Positions 48,310-58,929 of a stretch of DNA of 64,000 nucleotides are shown piece after piece. Origin of the DNA: Anadara kagoshimensis (Eukaryota > Mollusca > Bivalvia > Arcoida > Arcidae); the NCBI GenBank assembly GCA_021292105.1, contig CM037870.1, positions 43,914,576 through 43,978,575 on the forward strand. The letters run 5' to 3'. The notes under the pieces were generated by a model that saw only the letters and a list, made by a program, of their open reading frames with translations, did no database searches and was not told where the DNA came from. The first letter of the stretch is position 1. Each line of letters starts with the position of its first letter. The translations under genes and the position numbers were made by a program.

Positions 48310-49230
48310 AGTGTTTGTACAACTAGGCTCTACATGTACTTACAGGCTAAATAAAGAAGATACTTTGCTGATTAAACAGTTTCCTTTTGTAAACCCCCCA
48401 TCCCCACACACCACCTATTAAATTCTATGTAATATTTTTGAAAAATTATTTTTCAATTTTTTTTTCAAAATTGCTTGATTCCATCATTTTAAGTCTTTTA
48501 TTGGAATTAAAATTTTAGTGGACGGTACTGATGGAACTCTTTCCGATTCAATTTCTAATATACCGGTACAACAAAACATTGAAAACAAACCCACATGGTT
48601 TTAGACACTTTGTCCTTTCATCAATTTATTTAGATTGTTTATATCCTCCTGTTAATTATTGTACTGGGTTAATATGGAATAATATTACCCTGGTCAAAGA
48701 TTAAATGTAGCATGAAAGTGAATTTACTCACCACTTTTTCAGAGTTAGTTTCTGTCATAATTGCATTTTCTGTCATTGAGAAGTGGTAAAAAGTGAAAAT
48801 TTGTCCTCGCATTAATTACTAGTAATAGAATACACAAATAAAAAATATATATAAGTAAACCAAAATAGTTACCTGCCTGTAAACCTGCCTTTAAAAAACT
48901 TCACTTTTCTTTGACACTGTCTTTTTAATAATCTTGATGTTCAAGGTAACAGTTTAACCAAGAAGTCACCTCTACCGATAAACCATTATAAAAACATGAT
49001 CTCAATGGCATTTATGCATGGCAGATTTTTATATGGACTGAATTACCTGTACCCAGGTAGAAAAAGTAGGTCTTGTAAAATTCTATTTGTTCAAAATACT
49101 TATTATTTTAGTACTGACCAGTATGACATGGTCTATATACACAGCCCTAAGAACAGGGGTCAAAATCTTACAAATATCTGTTCAAGTAACAATTTCCAGT
49201 ATTAAAGTCTGTTTACAACCAATTAGTCTC
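48310..49230. other. Unique AT-rich DNA
   Basis: Nothing recognised. Confidence 0.35.
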
Positions 49231-49239
49231 TTGGTTTTT

Positions 49240-49830
49240 GTCCTTTTTCATGGGGTTAACGTGTGAATAAAAATCATAGCTTTTTGCATTGTGAAAACAA
49301 GCCTATGCCGTAATGTGGCCTGTTGTAACCGATGTCTAATCTACTCTCTGTACTTCATATTAACACTTTTTAATATCCCCTTCGATATCGCTATGTAAAT
49401 TATTTTAGCGCCATTTTCATAACCTTTGCGGCGATACCAAAAACAGGAGTGTGAGGGTTTTTCATATGCTAATCAGTTTCTGTTACGGGTCATTTACACA
49501 ATCTTCTTCGATTCTACGAAGATAGTCACCCCCAACCACGTGTATATATTGATATCACAACCAGTTTTTCTGAAACTTTTTTTGAGTTAATGTCTCTAAA
49601 AATCTACATACAGTTGTTGATTTATCTTATTACTTAATTCATATTTTCAGAAATATTTGTAACATGCGCCTCTAATTATAACCCGGTTACCAAATTGCTA
49701 AAGTCAAAGTTGACCGACTTTTACAACACGTGTACACCTGATCATGAATACCTGAATACGGTAGTTCTTGCCAACTACCAAGTAGATTTGACAAAGTTCT
49801 TGCAGTCTTTCTAATCATCCGTACACACGA
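49240..49830. other. CpG-richer unique tract, possible promoter area
   Basis: About twenty CpG occur in under 600 bases, including TAGCGCCATT, GCGGCGATACC, TTACGGGTC and CACGTG-like CACACGTG/ACACGTGTAC, against very few in neighbouring DNA. It lies about 3 kb beyond the most upstream known exon of the minus-strand HtrL-like gene. No start codon with a coherent exon was found. Confidence 0.35.
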
Positions 49831-49869
49831 TTTATAAGTTTAATTAGTTACCATAATTTACCATTTAAG

Positions 49870-49882
49870 AATAATATAATGG

Positions 49883-49918
<36 letters not shown>

Positions 49919-50013
49919 ATTGTCTCAAATAATGTTCTGCATGTGAATTGTTTTAAGTTTGTCAAGGTTAAGTATCACCTTTCTTAAATGAATTTCAGTA
50001 AGAATTATGGTAC

Positions 50014-50067
<54 letters not shown>

Positions 50068-50110
50068 TTGTCTCAAATAATAATTTGCATGCGAATTGTG
50101 GCAAGAATGC
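49870..50110. repeat. Duplicated segment carrying two GA microsatellites
   Basis: GA runs at 49886-49918 and 50016-50066 are each preceded by ATGGTACA and followed by GCATTGTCTCAAATAAT or GCGTTGTCTCAAATAAT and a GAATTGT block. A segment of about 130 bp has been duplicated in tandem. Confidence 0.8.
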
Positions 50111-50129
50111 TATTTCGTACAAATATCTT

Positions 50130-50700
50130 GTAAACAAAATTTTTTAGTACATGACATACTCGTACGTGCAGCATTATAACACCATATGTATATTGATATC
50201 TATCGATAAATTTAAACATTTTTGAGTAATTTTACAAACAAATTTATGACAACAATATCCGTCCTTGTCAATCATGTGTAGTGTTGCGTATCAACATATT
50301 GTCGATAAGTATTTCTTATGCAAATTAGCTCAGCATTTCCCTGTCCGAAATGGTATCGACCGAAATGTAGGACTTAGACAAAATAGCCGTTGCTCAAAAT
50401 TGACCAAAATTTACGGAGTATGGAGCAAAACTGAGAAAAGTTTAAAAATAGAAATATTAAAAATTAATTACGGCATGAATTGTATAATAAATGTACGATT
50501 TTACTTTTAAAATAAAAAGTTTCGTTTTAGAGAATTTTACGAAAAACCGAGAGACTAAAGGATCGTAAATGGACTTTAGTGATAAAATCATGTTATTGCA
50601 TGTGTAATTAATTCATGCCTTCATGGTTCACTTCATAACCATTTATACATAAGATCCCTATTTACACTATATAGATTCTCACTCAGCCATAATATTGCTG
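50130..50700. other. Unique DNA
   Basis: An 81-codon + strand frame at 50265-50510 has no splice support or family resemblance. Confidence 0.35.
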
Positions 50701-50712
50701 AGGGGATTGTAA

Positions 50713-50955
50713 TATAGGGAAACAACATTGACCTGTCCGTTTGACCTTTCATTAGGAATATTCATATAGGATGGTCCACCCAATACATAGGAAGCGTTTG
50801 GATTCGCAGTTAATACATATACACATTGTCCATGATCAGTGTTCACATTATAGAAAGGAAATATACAAACATGATCCCTATTACTTAAATTTAAGTGTCC
50901 ATAATGAATATTTAAATCAAAGTTCAAGCAGACAGGTCAATGTTGTTGACCTATA
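50713..50955. mobile_element. MITE-B, tandem copy 1
   Basis: Inverted ends AACAACATTGACCTGTC / GACAGGTCAATGTTGTT enclose AGGAATATTCATATAGGATG. TATAATATAGGG-like sequence lies at both borders. Confidence 0.8.
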
Positions 50956-51180
50956 ATATAGGGAAAAACGACATTGACCTGTCCTCTTGAATTAGGAATA
51001 TTCATACAAGGATGATCCACCTAATACATGGGTAGTGCTAGGTTTCGCAGTTAATACATATACATGTTTCCCATGGTGCACATGAAATAAACACCTGTAT
51101 TCCTTATACATAAATAATATGGTCCATAATAATTAGTTAAATGAAAGGTCAAACAGCCAGGTCAATCTTGTTTGGCTATA
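50956..51180. mobile_element. MITE-B, tandem copy 2
   Basis: It starts ACGACATTGACCTGTCC and ends GCCAGGTCAATCTTGTTTGG. It adjoins copy 1 with only a TATAATATAGGG junction between them. Confidence 0.8.
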
Positions 51181-51475
51181 GTACCTAATACCGGTACACC
51201 AATTTGGACAGTATTACCTGATGAGTTTCATCATTTTATCTAGGGTAATCCTATGATTATATAGCTAGACGTGACATGATAATGTAACATACATGGGTGT
51301 TCTTTGCATCTTAAAACCTGTGAATAGGTAACTTTTGGTGAAATAGAATCTCTTATCCATGACATGGGTGGATACTTTTTATAAACCTGTTCCCACCCAT
51401 TTACACTAGGGTATCACTGGCATAAGACAACCAAGATGACAGTCAAGAACATGAATGAGAGGATGAGAGATTAGT

Positions 51476-51652
51476 GTAGTAATGGAGTTTTAAAAACCAC
51501 AGTCAAGGTTCTTTTATTTATATTGAGGCAGTCATTTCATGGATGGTAGAGAAAACTGGAGTGCCCAGACAAATCTGTTGACCATCAGCAAGCGAACTGA
51601 CAAATCATCTGAGGCAGTGAGAGGTACTGATCAGTCAGCTATCTACCAATGA
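51476..51652 (-). mobile_element. SINE-A copy
   Basis: The tail side GTAATGGAGTTTTAAAAACC then GAGGCAGTCATTTCATGGAT and GCGAACTGACAAATCATC. The head is mostly lost (GAGGCAGTGAGAGGTACTG). Confidence 0.65.
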
Positions 51653-51654
51653 AA

Positions 51655-51895
51655 GTTGAGTTGAGTAATGGTGTTAAACATCCCAGTCAAGAATCTTTCA
51701 CTTATATCGAGATGTCACCAGCTATATTTGAATAGGCAGAAATTTTGCCTGTGCTTTGTGCTGATGGCATTATACAGCAGGGTTCTTTAGCGTACCAAGT
51801 CTACAGTGACATGGGACTTTCTGTATTCTAAGTTCCCATCCGAAAGAGCTGTGACTTTAAAGTTTTAATGCTGAGTGCTTGGCGAAAGAACTTAA
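51655..51895 (-). mobile_element. SINE-B copy, head missing
   Basis: GTTGAGTTGAGTAATGGTG at the tail side, then TATCGAGATGTCACCAGC, GCATTATACAGCAGGGTTC, CCCATCCGAAAGAGC and GCTTGGCGAAAGAAC. It directly follows a SINE-A copy. Confidence 0.75.
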
Positions 51896-52004
51896 ACCAT
51901 TTTAGAAGAATCAATACTCTTGGATGGATTATAAACATGTGTAGTGGAAACCATGCAGGTGTTGAATCTATATTATTTTACCAAACTCTAGCATACATAC
52001 TGTA

Positions 52005-52235
52005 GATTGGTTCGTTGAATGTTGCTTAACGTCAAATCAGCAATTTTTCAGTTTTCGCGATGTGAAATATTATTAATCTCTATGGATGGATCTATGAACA
52101 AGTTCCTGTATGCATGTGAAGTGTGAATGTGTTTTATGGTCTGCCTTGTACTAGTGCACACTCAGGGTGAATTTAACATGCTAGCTCACTGAGTCAGTAC
52201 CCACAGACAAGAAGCGTACCACTACCCCAATCACA
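52005..52235 (-). mobile_element. tRNA-type SINE body, another family
   Basis: TTGCTTAACGTCAAATCAGC, AATTTTTCAGTTTTCG and GACAAGAAGCGTACCAC match the fragment at 32380-32510. It forms the left flank of the TATG-CTAG element at 52243. Confidence 0.45.
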
Positions 52236-52242
52236 TTATACC

Positions 52243-52414
52243 TATGTTTTCATTCCTGGTAGCCAAAATCGGCATTGGCTACTAATTTCTGAGGAATTCT
52301 TTCAAAAAGTAACCTATTTTAGCAAATATGTGAAAAAAAAACTTTAAAAAGGACTATATTTTCACAAATTTTGGAAATTTGGCTACTAATTATTTTAAAC
52401 TTATGGAAACCTAG
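52243..52414 (+). mobile_element. TATG-CTAG element, copy 2 (172 bp)
   Basis: It starts TATGTTTTCATTCCTGGTAG and ends CTTATGGAAACCTAG. The flanking duplication is CATTATACC at 52234-52242 and 52415-52423. Confidence 0.75.
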
Positions 52415-52474
52415 CATTATACCTATACCAGTTGAACAAGTAAAGGCTATTGACAAGGAAAATTCACTTTCTCA

Positions 52475-52565
52475 AATGTGGTCTGAGCGGGACTCAAACT
52501 CACAGCCGTGAACACTCTCAATTTGTAGACTGACGTCTTATCCATGAGGCCACCGAGGCCTCATA
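52475..52565 (-). mobile_element. tRNA-like SINE head
   Basis: On the minus strand GGTGGCCTCATGGATAAGAC (A box) and GTGAGTTTGAGTCCC (B box) have regular tRNA spacing. An acceptor-stem partner is not evident, so it is a SINE head rather than a tRNA gene. Confidence 0.6.
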
Positions 52566-52759
52566 CCTATTTATAACCCATGTGTCTTATTGCAAAAAGT
52601 GATTAAACATTCTTCCAGATCATGTACGAGTGGATCAGTATTTGAATTAAACATAAATACATGTTCATCATTGGAAAATTTTATTTAGTCTTCATATACA
52701 AAGTGTGTACTGGAACTTGTGTATTGTAGATAATGTATTGATTGCTGCTGCATTTACGT

Positions 52760-52968
52760 GGTCCTGTAAGGCCTGTGGTTACCGATCACAACACTTCTCA
52801 CTACTGCCTAGGTTTAAATCCCACTCAGGACAGATCTTATTGTGAGAAAGTTTGTCAATTTGCTTGCTGAAAGTTGGTGAGTTTTTTCTGGGGAATTCAG
52901 TTTTCTCCACCATTGTTGATCTGACCGCCTCAATATAAGTGAAAAAAAATCTTGACTGGGGTATAAAT
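52760..52968 (+). mobile_element. SINE-A copy
   Basis: GTCCTGTAAGGCCTGTGG, B box GGTTTAAATCCC, GTGAGAAAGTTTGTCAAT and the tail CTCAATATAAGTGAAAAA. Confidence 0.75.
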
Positions 52969-52984
52969 ATCAGGAATTTTTTCA

Positions 52985-53135
52985 CACCCACCACATGTGT
53001 AATCAAAATTTACAATGAAAGGAACATGGAACTTATAGAATGTCAAATTTATTCAGGTTAATTTATCCAGGGTAAACTTGGACACAGAACATCATCCTTA
53101 TTTATGATATTGTGATGGTGGCCATAAAACTTTTT
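52985..53135. repeat. Unclassified dispersed repeat, second copy
   Basis: CACCCACCACATGTGTAATC, GAAAGGAACATGG and GATATTGTGATGGTGGCCA pair with 25600-25735. Confidence 0.5.
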
Positions 53136-53139
53136 TGTG

Positions 53140-53720
53140 AGTCCTGATTGTTCAGTGGTCAAACATTTATCTATGTTGTTAGCTTGAAGCCTACTACTTT
53201 TGTTGCTCATCCACTGTCGCTGTCACTTCATCTATGTGTTGTTTCAATATACCGTAAATCCCTGACTATAAGGCTACTCCGCCTGTAAGATGGGGGAATA
53301 GGATTTTCCTGTCATTTTGGCGATTTCAGGCTATCCCACTCCTATAAGACAACCATAATTTTCAGTCAAGACCATACCTGTAACAGTATTTGAAGCTACT
53401 GTTCGGATCGTAAATTTTCTACCAATTTTTGTCTGATGTTCACTTGTTATCATAATGATTTGTGTATGGATAAGAATGAATCAAAAACATAAAAATAAAA
53501 CCTAATGGAAGAACTTCTCATCCTCAGAAACCCTATAGACTTTTCTTATTTGTAGAAGACCTATCAGGTACTCTGTACTCCGATAAATCAATTTTTTTTT
53601 TATTAATCATTGAATCATCAATTTTCCAGCATCACAAGGTCACAAAGTACAAATTATCTTTACTCTATGCCTATTATAAGCCGATTTAATAAACCACGTC
53701 TCACATTTTTCTCCTTGAAA
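53140..53720. other. Unique DNA
   Basis: GACTATAAGGCTACTCCG and CTCCTATAAGACAACC suggest a decayed repeat, but no borders are visible. Confidence 0.3.
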
Positions 53721-53726
53721 CAGATA

Positions 53727-53957
53727 CTGTAAACATGGTTGTTTTTTGTGAGTGGAATTATCGAGCGGAATTATGGAATTATCGTGAAATTGTATTGTTG
53801 ATATTTTGTGAGGGGGTTATTTTCACTATTTTACCCATTCTTGCATATAAAACACAACTTGCCATAATTTTCATGAGGGTGGAATTTTTTCGTGATATTT
53901 TACAATTTGTGAAAATAGTGAAAATTTCCACCACACGAAAAATAACCATGTTTACAG
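53727..53957. mobile_element. MITE with CTGTAAACATGG ends and TA duplication (231 bp)
   Basis: CTGTAAACATGGTTGTTTTT at the left and AAATAACCATGTTTACAG at the right are inverted. TA lies on both sides (53725-53726, 53958-53959), as expected for Tc1/mariner-mobilised MITEs. Open frames on both strands inside it are shadows. Confidence 0.9.
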
Positions 53958-53989
53958 TAAACACCCACATCTCACATTTTTCTCGTTAA

Positions 53990-54750
53990 AACAGATAAAC
54001 ATTGAAATCAATAAAATAATCAATTTCTGTATCATTTGTACTTGGATTCTCATTAGCATTTCAGCTAGCTATCATATTGTGACTTTAATAGTGTTTTCTG
54101 TATGCAGGTATTCAATATTCAAGGTAATGTTAAAAAAGATGATCTTGTGTATCTTAATTCCATCCATCACCATAGTAACCTCTTTAGTTACCTGTTTTCT
54201 TTATATTTTAAAGCCTTTGTGTTTTAGTCTTTTAAAAAAAAATGGAATTAATTACATGTGCAATGACATTTTACATAGGCAGACAAATCTGTCTTAAACT
54301 TTGCAGTGTCTCTGCAATATGTTGCAATATTAAAAAAATAGCATAAAGAAAAAGGGTTATTTCTGAATTGAGTACCATTGGATATACAGAATAAAGAGAG
54401 TTATCTCCCTTACACTAGAGGTGTTTTATCTACCGGTATGTGTGAAATTTAAAATTACTTTATTCTGCACTTTAAATCAGGTACACGCGTACTCGATAGT
54501 AATTTATTCAGGTTTCTACTGTCACAATATTCATTGGGATGTCACTTTCTGAATCCATGCATTCTCAACTTCTGTCATTTGGTGTTGAATTTATACTAAT
54601 CGTGTGCTTAAATACAGGAGCCATCAAAGTTTGATACTTATATTTACACTGGCTGGCTGGGGGTATATTATTATAAGCTTATATGTAGGTTCTTATGTAC
54701 TCTTTATTGGTGAGCTACTTAAATAAACACACAACTATTTATTTCTGTTT
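53990..54750. other. Unique AT-rich DNA
   Basis: TTTTCTGTATGCAG at about 54093-54106 looks like an acceptor, but no exon follows. Confidence 0.3.
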
Positions 54751-54754
54751 CCAG

Positions 54755-54953
54755 TATTCAAGAACTCGGATTCCTTGATGGCTTGAACTTAAGAGTGAAT
54801 TCCCTCTGCAATTTGAGCTGTGAAGAATTTACAATATATTCAAATCTGTCAATAAACACCTCTCTCGGGAATCGAAAATGGCCTTTTAAGTTTATGAGCA
54901 GGTGTCCCTTAAATACAGGTTCAAATAACATGAATCAAGAACATTTAGTATAA
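54755..54953 (+). CDS. Weak candidate terminal exon overlapping a MITE
   Basis: A strong acceptor (TTTCTGTTTCCAG|) precedes 54755. With one carry-over base, 65 codons stay open to TAA at 54951-54953, starting IQELGFLDGLNLRVNSL. The second half runs into a copy of the TACAGTCAAACC MITE (about 54833-55020), so this would be an exonised repeat if real. No upstream partner was found. Confidence 0.18.
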
Positions 54954-55020
54954 AATTTCACTGGCCTTAATGTAGGTGATCTTTACATAATCTTCCCCTT
55001 TTATGCAGGTTTGATTGTAT
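54833..55020. mobile_element. MITE-D copy, diverged
   Basis: ATTCAAATCTGTCAATAAAC at the left and ATGCAGGTTTGATTGTAT at the right are the family ends. GGTTCAAATAACATGAAT is internal. Confidence 0.6.
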
Positions 55021-55399
55021 ATAATGAAACTAATACAGTTAGATGATGGCAACATAAAAAGCATATGATTAAATTCCTTGGATGATAGCAGGGCTCTTAA
55101 CTAATGAAACCTACATCGAGCCCTTTGTATGCAGGTCATAACGTGGTCGGACTTTTTACAAACTTAAAATGATCAATTTCAATCAAATATTATATTTTAT
55201 AATGCATTACATTAATTAAGTTTATGTAAATGATGGACTAGTAACAACACTGTCACTGTCAGATAATTGTAACTTTGAAGTGTTGGTTGGTAATCCTTAG
55301 GCAATATCATAATTAATGAATATATAACAATGTAGAATGTACGAGTTTTATATGATAATACAGCATGTGTAATGTGCTGGACCCTAGCTGTTTACAAAA

Positions 55400-55690
55400 T
55401 GTGTGACTAGGGTTTAATAGCCCTGTCAAGATTTCACTTATATCAAGACATAACCAGCTCTACGTTTCCACTAGTTTAAAGTGACCAGGTGCCAAATTTC
55501 CAAAATTTTTGAAAATATAACGCATTTTAAAGGATTTTTCAAAAATTTGTTACTTTTTGAAAGAATTTTCAGAAATTACCCATTGACAATTTTTGGCTAC
55601 CAGCGATAGAAGCATAGCTTTAGATGTGGTTACAGAAAATGCTACATATGCAGCATGCTTATAAGCAGGGACCACAAAGTACCTGACAAG
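55400..55690 (-). mobile_element. SINE-B fragment split by a TATG-CTAG element
   Basis: The SINE-B tail half (GTCAAGATTTCACTTATATC ... CCAGCT) stops at 55459 and resumes after 55615 with AGCTTTAGATGTGG ... GCTTATAAGCAGGGACC. Confidence 0.65.
55460..55615 (-). mobile_element. TATG-CTAG element, copy 3 (156 bp)
   Basis: On the minus strand it starts ATGCTTCTATCGCTGGTAGC and ends AGTGGAAACGTAG. AGCT is duplicated on both sides (55456-55459, 55616-55619). It interrupts a SINE-B copy. Confidence 0.7.
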
Positions 55691-55694
55691 TAAA

Positions 55695-56600
55695 TCTGGA
55701 TGTCTAGTTAAGGTCTTAGTTGTTGTAACAAGGGTGGTGCCATAAAGAACATTACCACAAACACTGTTAGATGGAGAATCGCTGCAGAAAAGTCCTCGAA
55801 GAAAAGTCTCTGACGTTTTATATTGAATATTGTGTGCACTTATAAGCTTATATAGCATCCTACTGTATAAACACCACGAATAATCAATTATATGGAAAAA
55901 GATGAGGAATGCAGATTTTACAAACTTTACAAATGATATACAAAACATTTGGATATTAATTGCTAAAAAATCGTCAAATAATTACTTAACTTGTTAAGGG
56001 AGACAACTCTGATTACCTTATGAGATTTTGTTTGGAACACCCCACTGATCCCCTTGGCATTTGTTTGTCCTGCACTTTTTGTGTTTGTGTTCTTAATTCT
56101 TATACATGTACTGACACTGTATGGAGATAACCTATTATAGACCCAGAATATGATGAAACTTTGCATACATATGAAGTGTATTGATCTTGCAAAAAGAGAC
56201 ATTGGGTTTGAAGATTAATGCTATAACCACTTTGCCACTGATACCACCAGCTATAACCTAATACTGATCCTGTTTAAATATGAGAGTCACCAATATGTTG
56301 ATTTTATCATTTAAATTTAAAGTTCTTTATTTTTGTGTATATTGGGTCTTGACTCAGCATATTTAGTTTTAGATCAAAAGCCATGGCTGGGATAAGATGT
56401 ACATAAAATTTATGTAAATGACATTGATAGTGAATAGTCTATTGTGAATTATTTTAATGGATCATAACATAGATCAAGGACATTGGCAGTATTGATTGAA
56501 TATAGATTTTGTAAACAGAACTCATTGGATTTTTTTTTAAAGTTAATTTGATTAAAGGCGACACTGATAAATATCTAGATATAAACTGTCATCTTGATAA
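55695..56600. other. Unique DNA
   Basis: The 132-residue minus-strand frame at 55550-55948 lies partly in repeats, and its remaining part (55690-55948) has no family resemblance. Confidence 0.3.
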
Positions 56601-56617
56601 TGATGTATTTTAAGATC

Positions 56618-56760
56618 AAGAACAAAAAAAAAAAATAAATAAATAAAATAAAAAAAAAAATTAATAAATAAAATAAAAAAATAATTAAATAATAAAAAAA
56701 AATAAATAAATAAATAAAAAATAAAATGAAAATATTTTTTTTTTTTCAATTCAAAAGAAA
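56618..56760. repeat. A-rich low-complexity tract, (AAAT)n-like
   Basis: About 140 bases almost free of C and G with repeated AATAAATAAAT. Confidence 0.95.
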
Positions 56761-56819
56761 TTAAGCAGAAAAATTTTATAGGCTAGTTTTGTAAACATTT
56801 GTATGGTGAAAAAAGTAAG

Positions 56820-56895
56820 TAGTGAGTGAGTATATGGGTTTTTATGTCTCAGTCAAGGAAATTCACTTATACCAAAATGTAACCAGTTATATATA
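56820..56895 (-). mobile_element. SINE-B tail fragment
   Basis: GGGTTTTTATGTCTCAGTCA then CACTTATACCAAAATG and AACCAGTTAT match the family tail. Confidence 0.45.
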
Positions 56896-57116
56896 AATTA
56901 GCATATACATATATATATTATAATTATACCAGTAGTATGCAGTGTGATTACTGCAGTTAGCATTGATTGTTCTTTGGGTACCAGTTTATTTTAGCTAAAC
57001 TGCACAAAAAAGGTGTTGCTATACCCACATTTTCTGTGTAAACCTCTACAAAATGATGCTTTTATACAGATGAGCTATCTAGTGGCATTTGCCACTAAAG
57101 CTAATGTTTCCTCTGC

Positions 57117-57382
57117 ACCAATGTGATGGATTTATCCATTTTTGATGCATTTGTACCATAAAAACAGATTTATGGATGGATAAAATGAAAAGGTCAAATT
57201 AGACGGATATTTTCCATTTTTGGACAGGTTGTTTTTTTTAAAAAGACTGACTTTTTGTATGAAAATTGTACCAAAGTCAAACACTTAATGATAAAAAAGT
57301 ACCTGAATGGCAACCTTGTGCACTAAAAATGTACCGATCTGGACAAATAAATAAATTTGATTGGTCAGCCTGTGCTGGGCTG
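57117..57382. mobile_element. Dispersed repeat, copy 2
   Basis: Shares ordered blocks with 46520-46772, including AATGAAAAGGTCAAATTAGA and GTACCGATCTGGACAAATAA. Confidence 0.65.
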
Positions 57383-57389
57383 AAAGATA

Positions 57390-57870
57390 TATTTTATGCA
57401 GGTTACCATATATCTTTAGGCTTTGGATAAGTTATAAAGAAAGATGTGATGATAATTGACTGGTATAAATGCTGTAGGGATTAGTACCAATAGCTCATAA
57501 ATCCCATTACCTTTTATCTATGGTGAAGAACCTTATATATATATATATAAGTTTAGGTATACACTAGTATAAATATATATATCATTTTATGTAGACATAA
57601 TTATATATATTTATGCATTTTATTGTCTTGTTTACATACAGAAATAGTCTAATATCATAACACCTAACTTTAAAAGGTTTTAAAAATTAAATTTATCCCT
57701 TCTAAGTACCCCCTGTACTAATAATCATAGTGTGATAAAGTTGGCCAGGTATTATGGGCTTAAAGTCAAGGTAGACCAGTTCTGTACAGGCCTATGATAG
57801 GGAGTAAAATAGTGTCAACAGGGAGTGTTTCAACTTTTTAAGACAACTGTTTGTCACTGATATTTTCCTT
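57390..57870. other. Unique AT-rich DNA with short TA runs
   Basis: Nothing recognised before the exon candidate at 57875. Confidence 0.35.
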
Positions 57871-57874
57871 CTAG

Positions 57875-57975
57875 TACATTTTTGTGACTTATATGTGACC
57901 CTTTTCGTCCTGATTTTTGAGGGACTTTTGTGCGATTCTTATTGGATATATCACCAAGTTGTTAACGAACTCCAG
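57875..57975 (+). CDS. Candidate internal exon, 33 codons
   Basis: TTTTCCTTCTAG| precedes 57875 and CTCCAG|GTAAGT, a consensus donor, follows 57975. Two carry-over bases, then one open frame: HFCDLYVTLFVLIFEGLL followed by CDSYWIYHQVVNELQ, leaving in phase 0. The first half is hydrophobic and could be part of a membrane segment. The splice signals are the best of the three minor candidates, but the family is not recognisable and neighbours are missing. Confidence 0.3.
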
Positions 57976-57979
57976 GTAA

Positions 57980-58560
57980 GTTGTAGATATAGGATATATA
58001 TATATATCAGGTATATTGTCATTCACCTTCAAGGCATTGAGAACAATCTTAATACACATTGTTTCTTTATTATTCATGTATGTTTGTGTAAATAGTTGTG
58101 TTGGTAAAGAAACCTCATGTTTGATCGGTCAGTTTATAGAGAGTGGTCAATCTGGCTACATGCTTTACTTTCTACTTTGTATATAGTAACTAAAATATCC
58201 ACCGGTCTCTTAGATAAATTTCCCAATAACAAATACTTGAGTAAAATTGTTTGTGTGTCTATAGTCTCTATACATGTGTGTATATTAGTGTACTTATAAT
58301 TTCACCATTACTTTTATTATACAAATTATTTGAAGTTTGCATGCACATAAACATTTTTTTTAAATGCCATTCATCTGCATAAGATTTTTTAAAAACTTTT
58401 TCCTGCAAATTTGTTGTAATTTATTGCTCATTATTTAAATATTGTTAGCTTTTCTGCATCTTGTGTCATGCCTGCCATTAACTTAAGCCATCAAATTATT
58501 CCTTCTATTGGCTTGTTTATAAGACCATTTAGCACCAATATGTCATTAGTTTAGGACCTT
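57980..58560. other. Unique AT-rich DNA
   Basis: Nothing recognised. Confidence 0.35.
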
Positions 58561-58929
58561 GTCTTCATAATGTCATCAACAGGTTCCCCATATGGCTTGA
58601 GGCTTGGATTATTGTGCTCAATGTGCCGCAAGCTTTGGATCATGCATGTCAAGTGTAGTGTACCATGAAGTTTAAATCATGCATGACCATTGTTTTATGA
58701 GATTTTCATGTGTGCTTAATTTGCAAAAAAATTTGAATCATGTTTGAACTTTCCTTTGCATCATGAGCGTACACCCCAATATACCCTGAGGTTGGATCAT
58801 GAATGCATGGCTAAATGTGCTATGAAGTTCAGTGCATGTGTACCCAAAATATCATGATGTTTAGATCATGTGTACCCAGTATGACATAATCACATGATGA
58901 TGTGTGCCTAAAATGTCACCATTTATAGA

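Noticed and set aside
52480-52565. Possible tRNA gene on the minus strand
   Set aside because: A and B boxes are present, but no acceptor stem pairs and the context is repeat-like; read as a SINE head.
55550-55948. 132-codon minus-strand frame
   Set aside because: Crosses a TATG-CTAG element and a SINE-B fragment; the remainder has no recognisable domain.
56552-56749. 65-codon minus-strand frame rich in Phe/Tyr
   Set aside because: Translation of an A-rich low-complexity tract.
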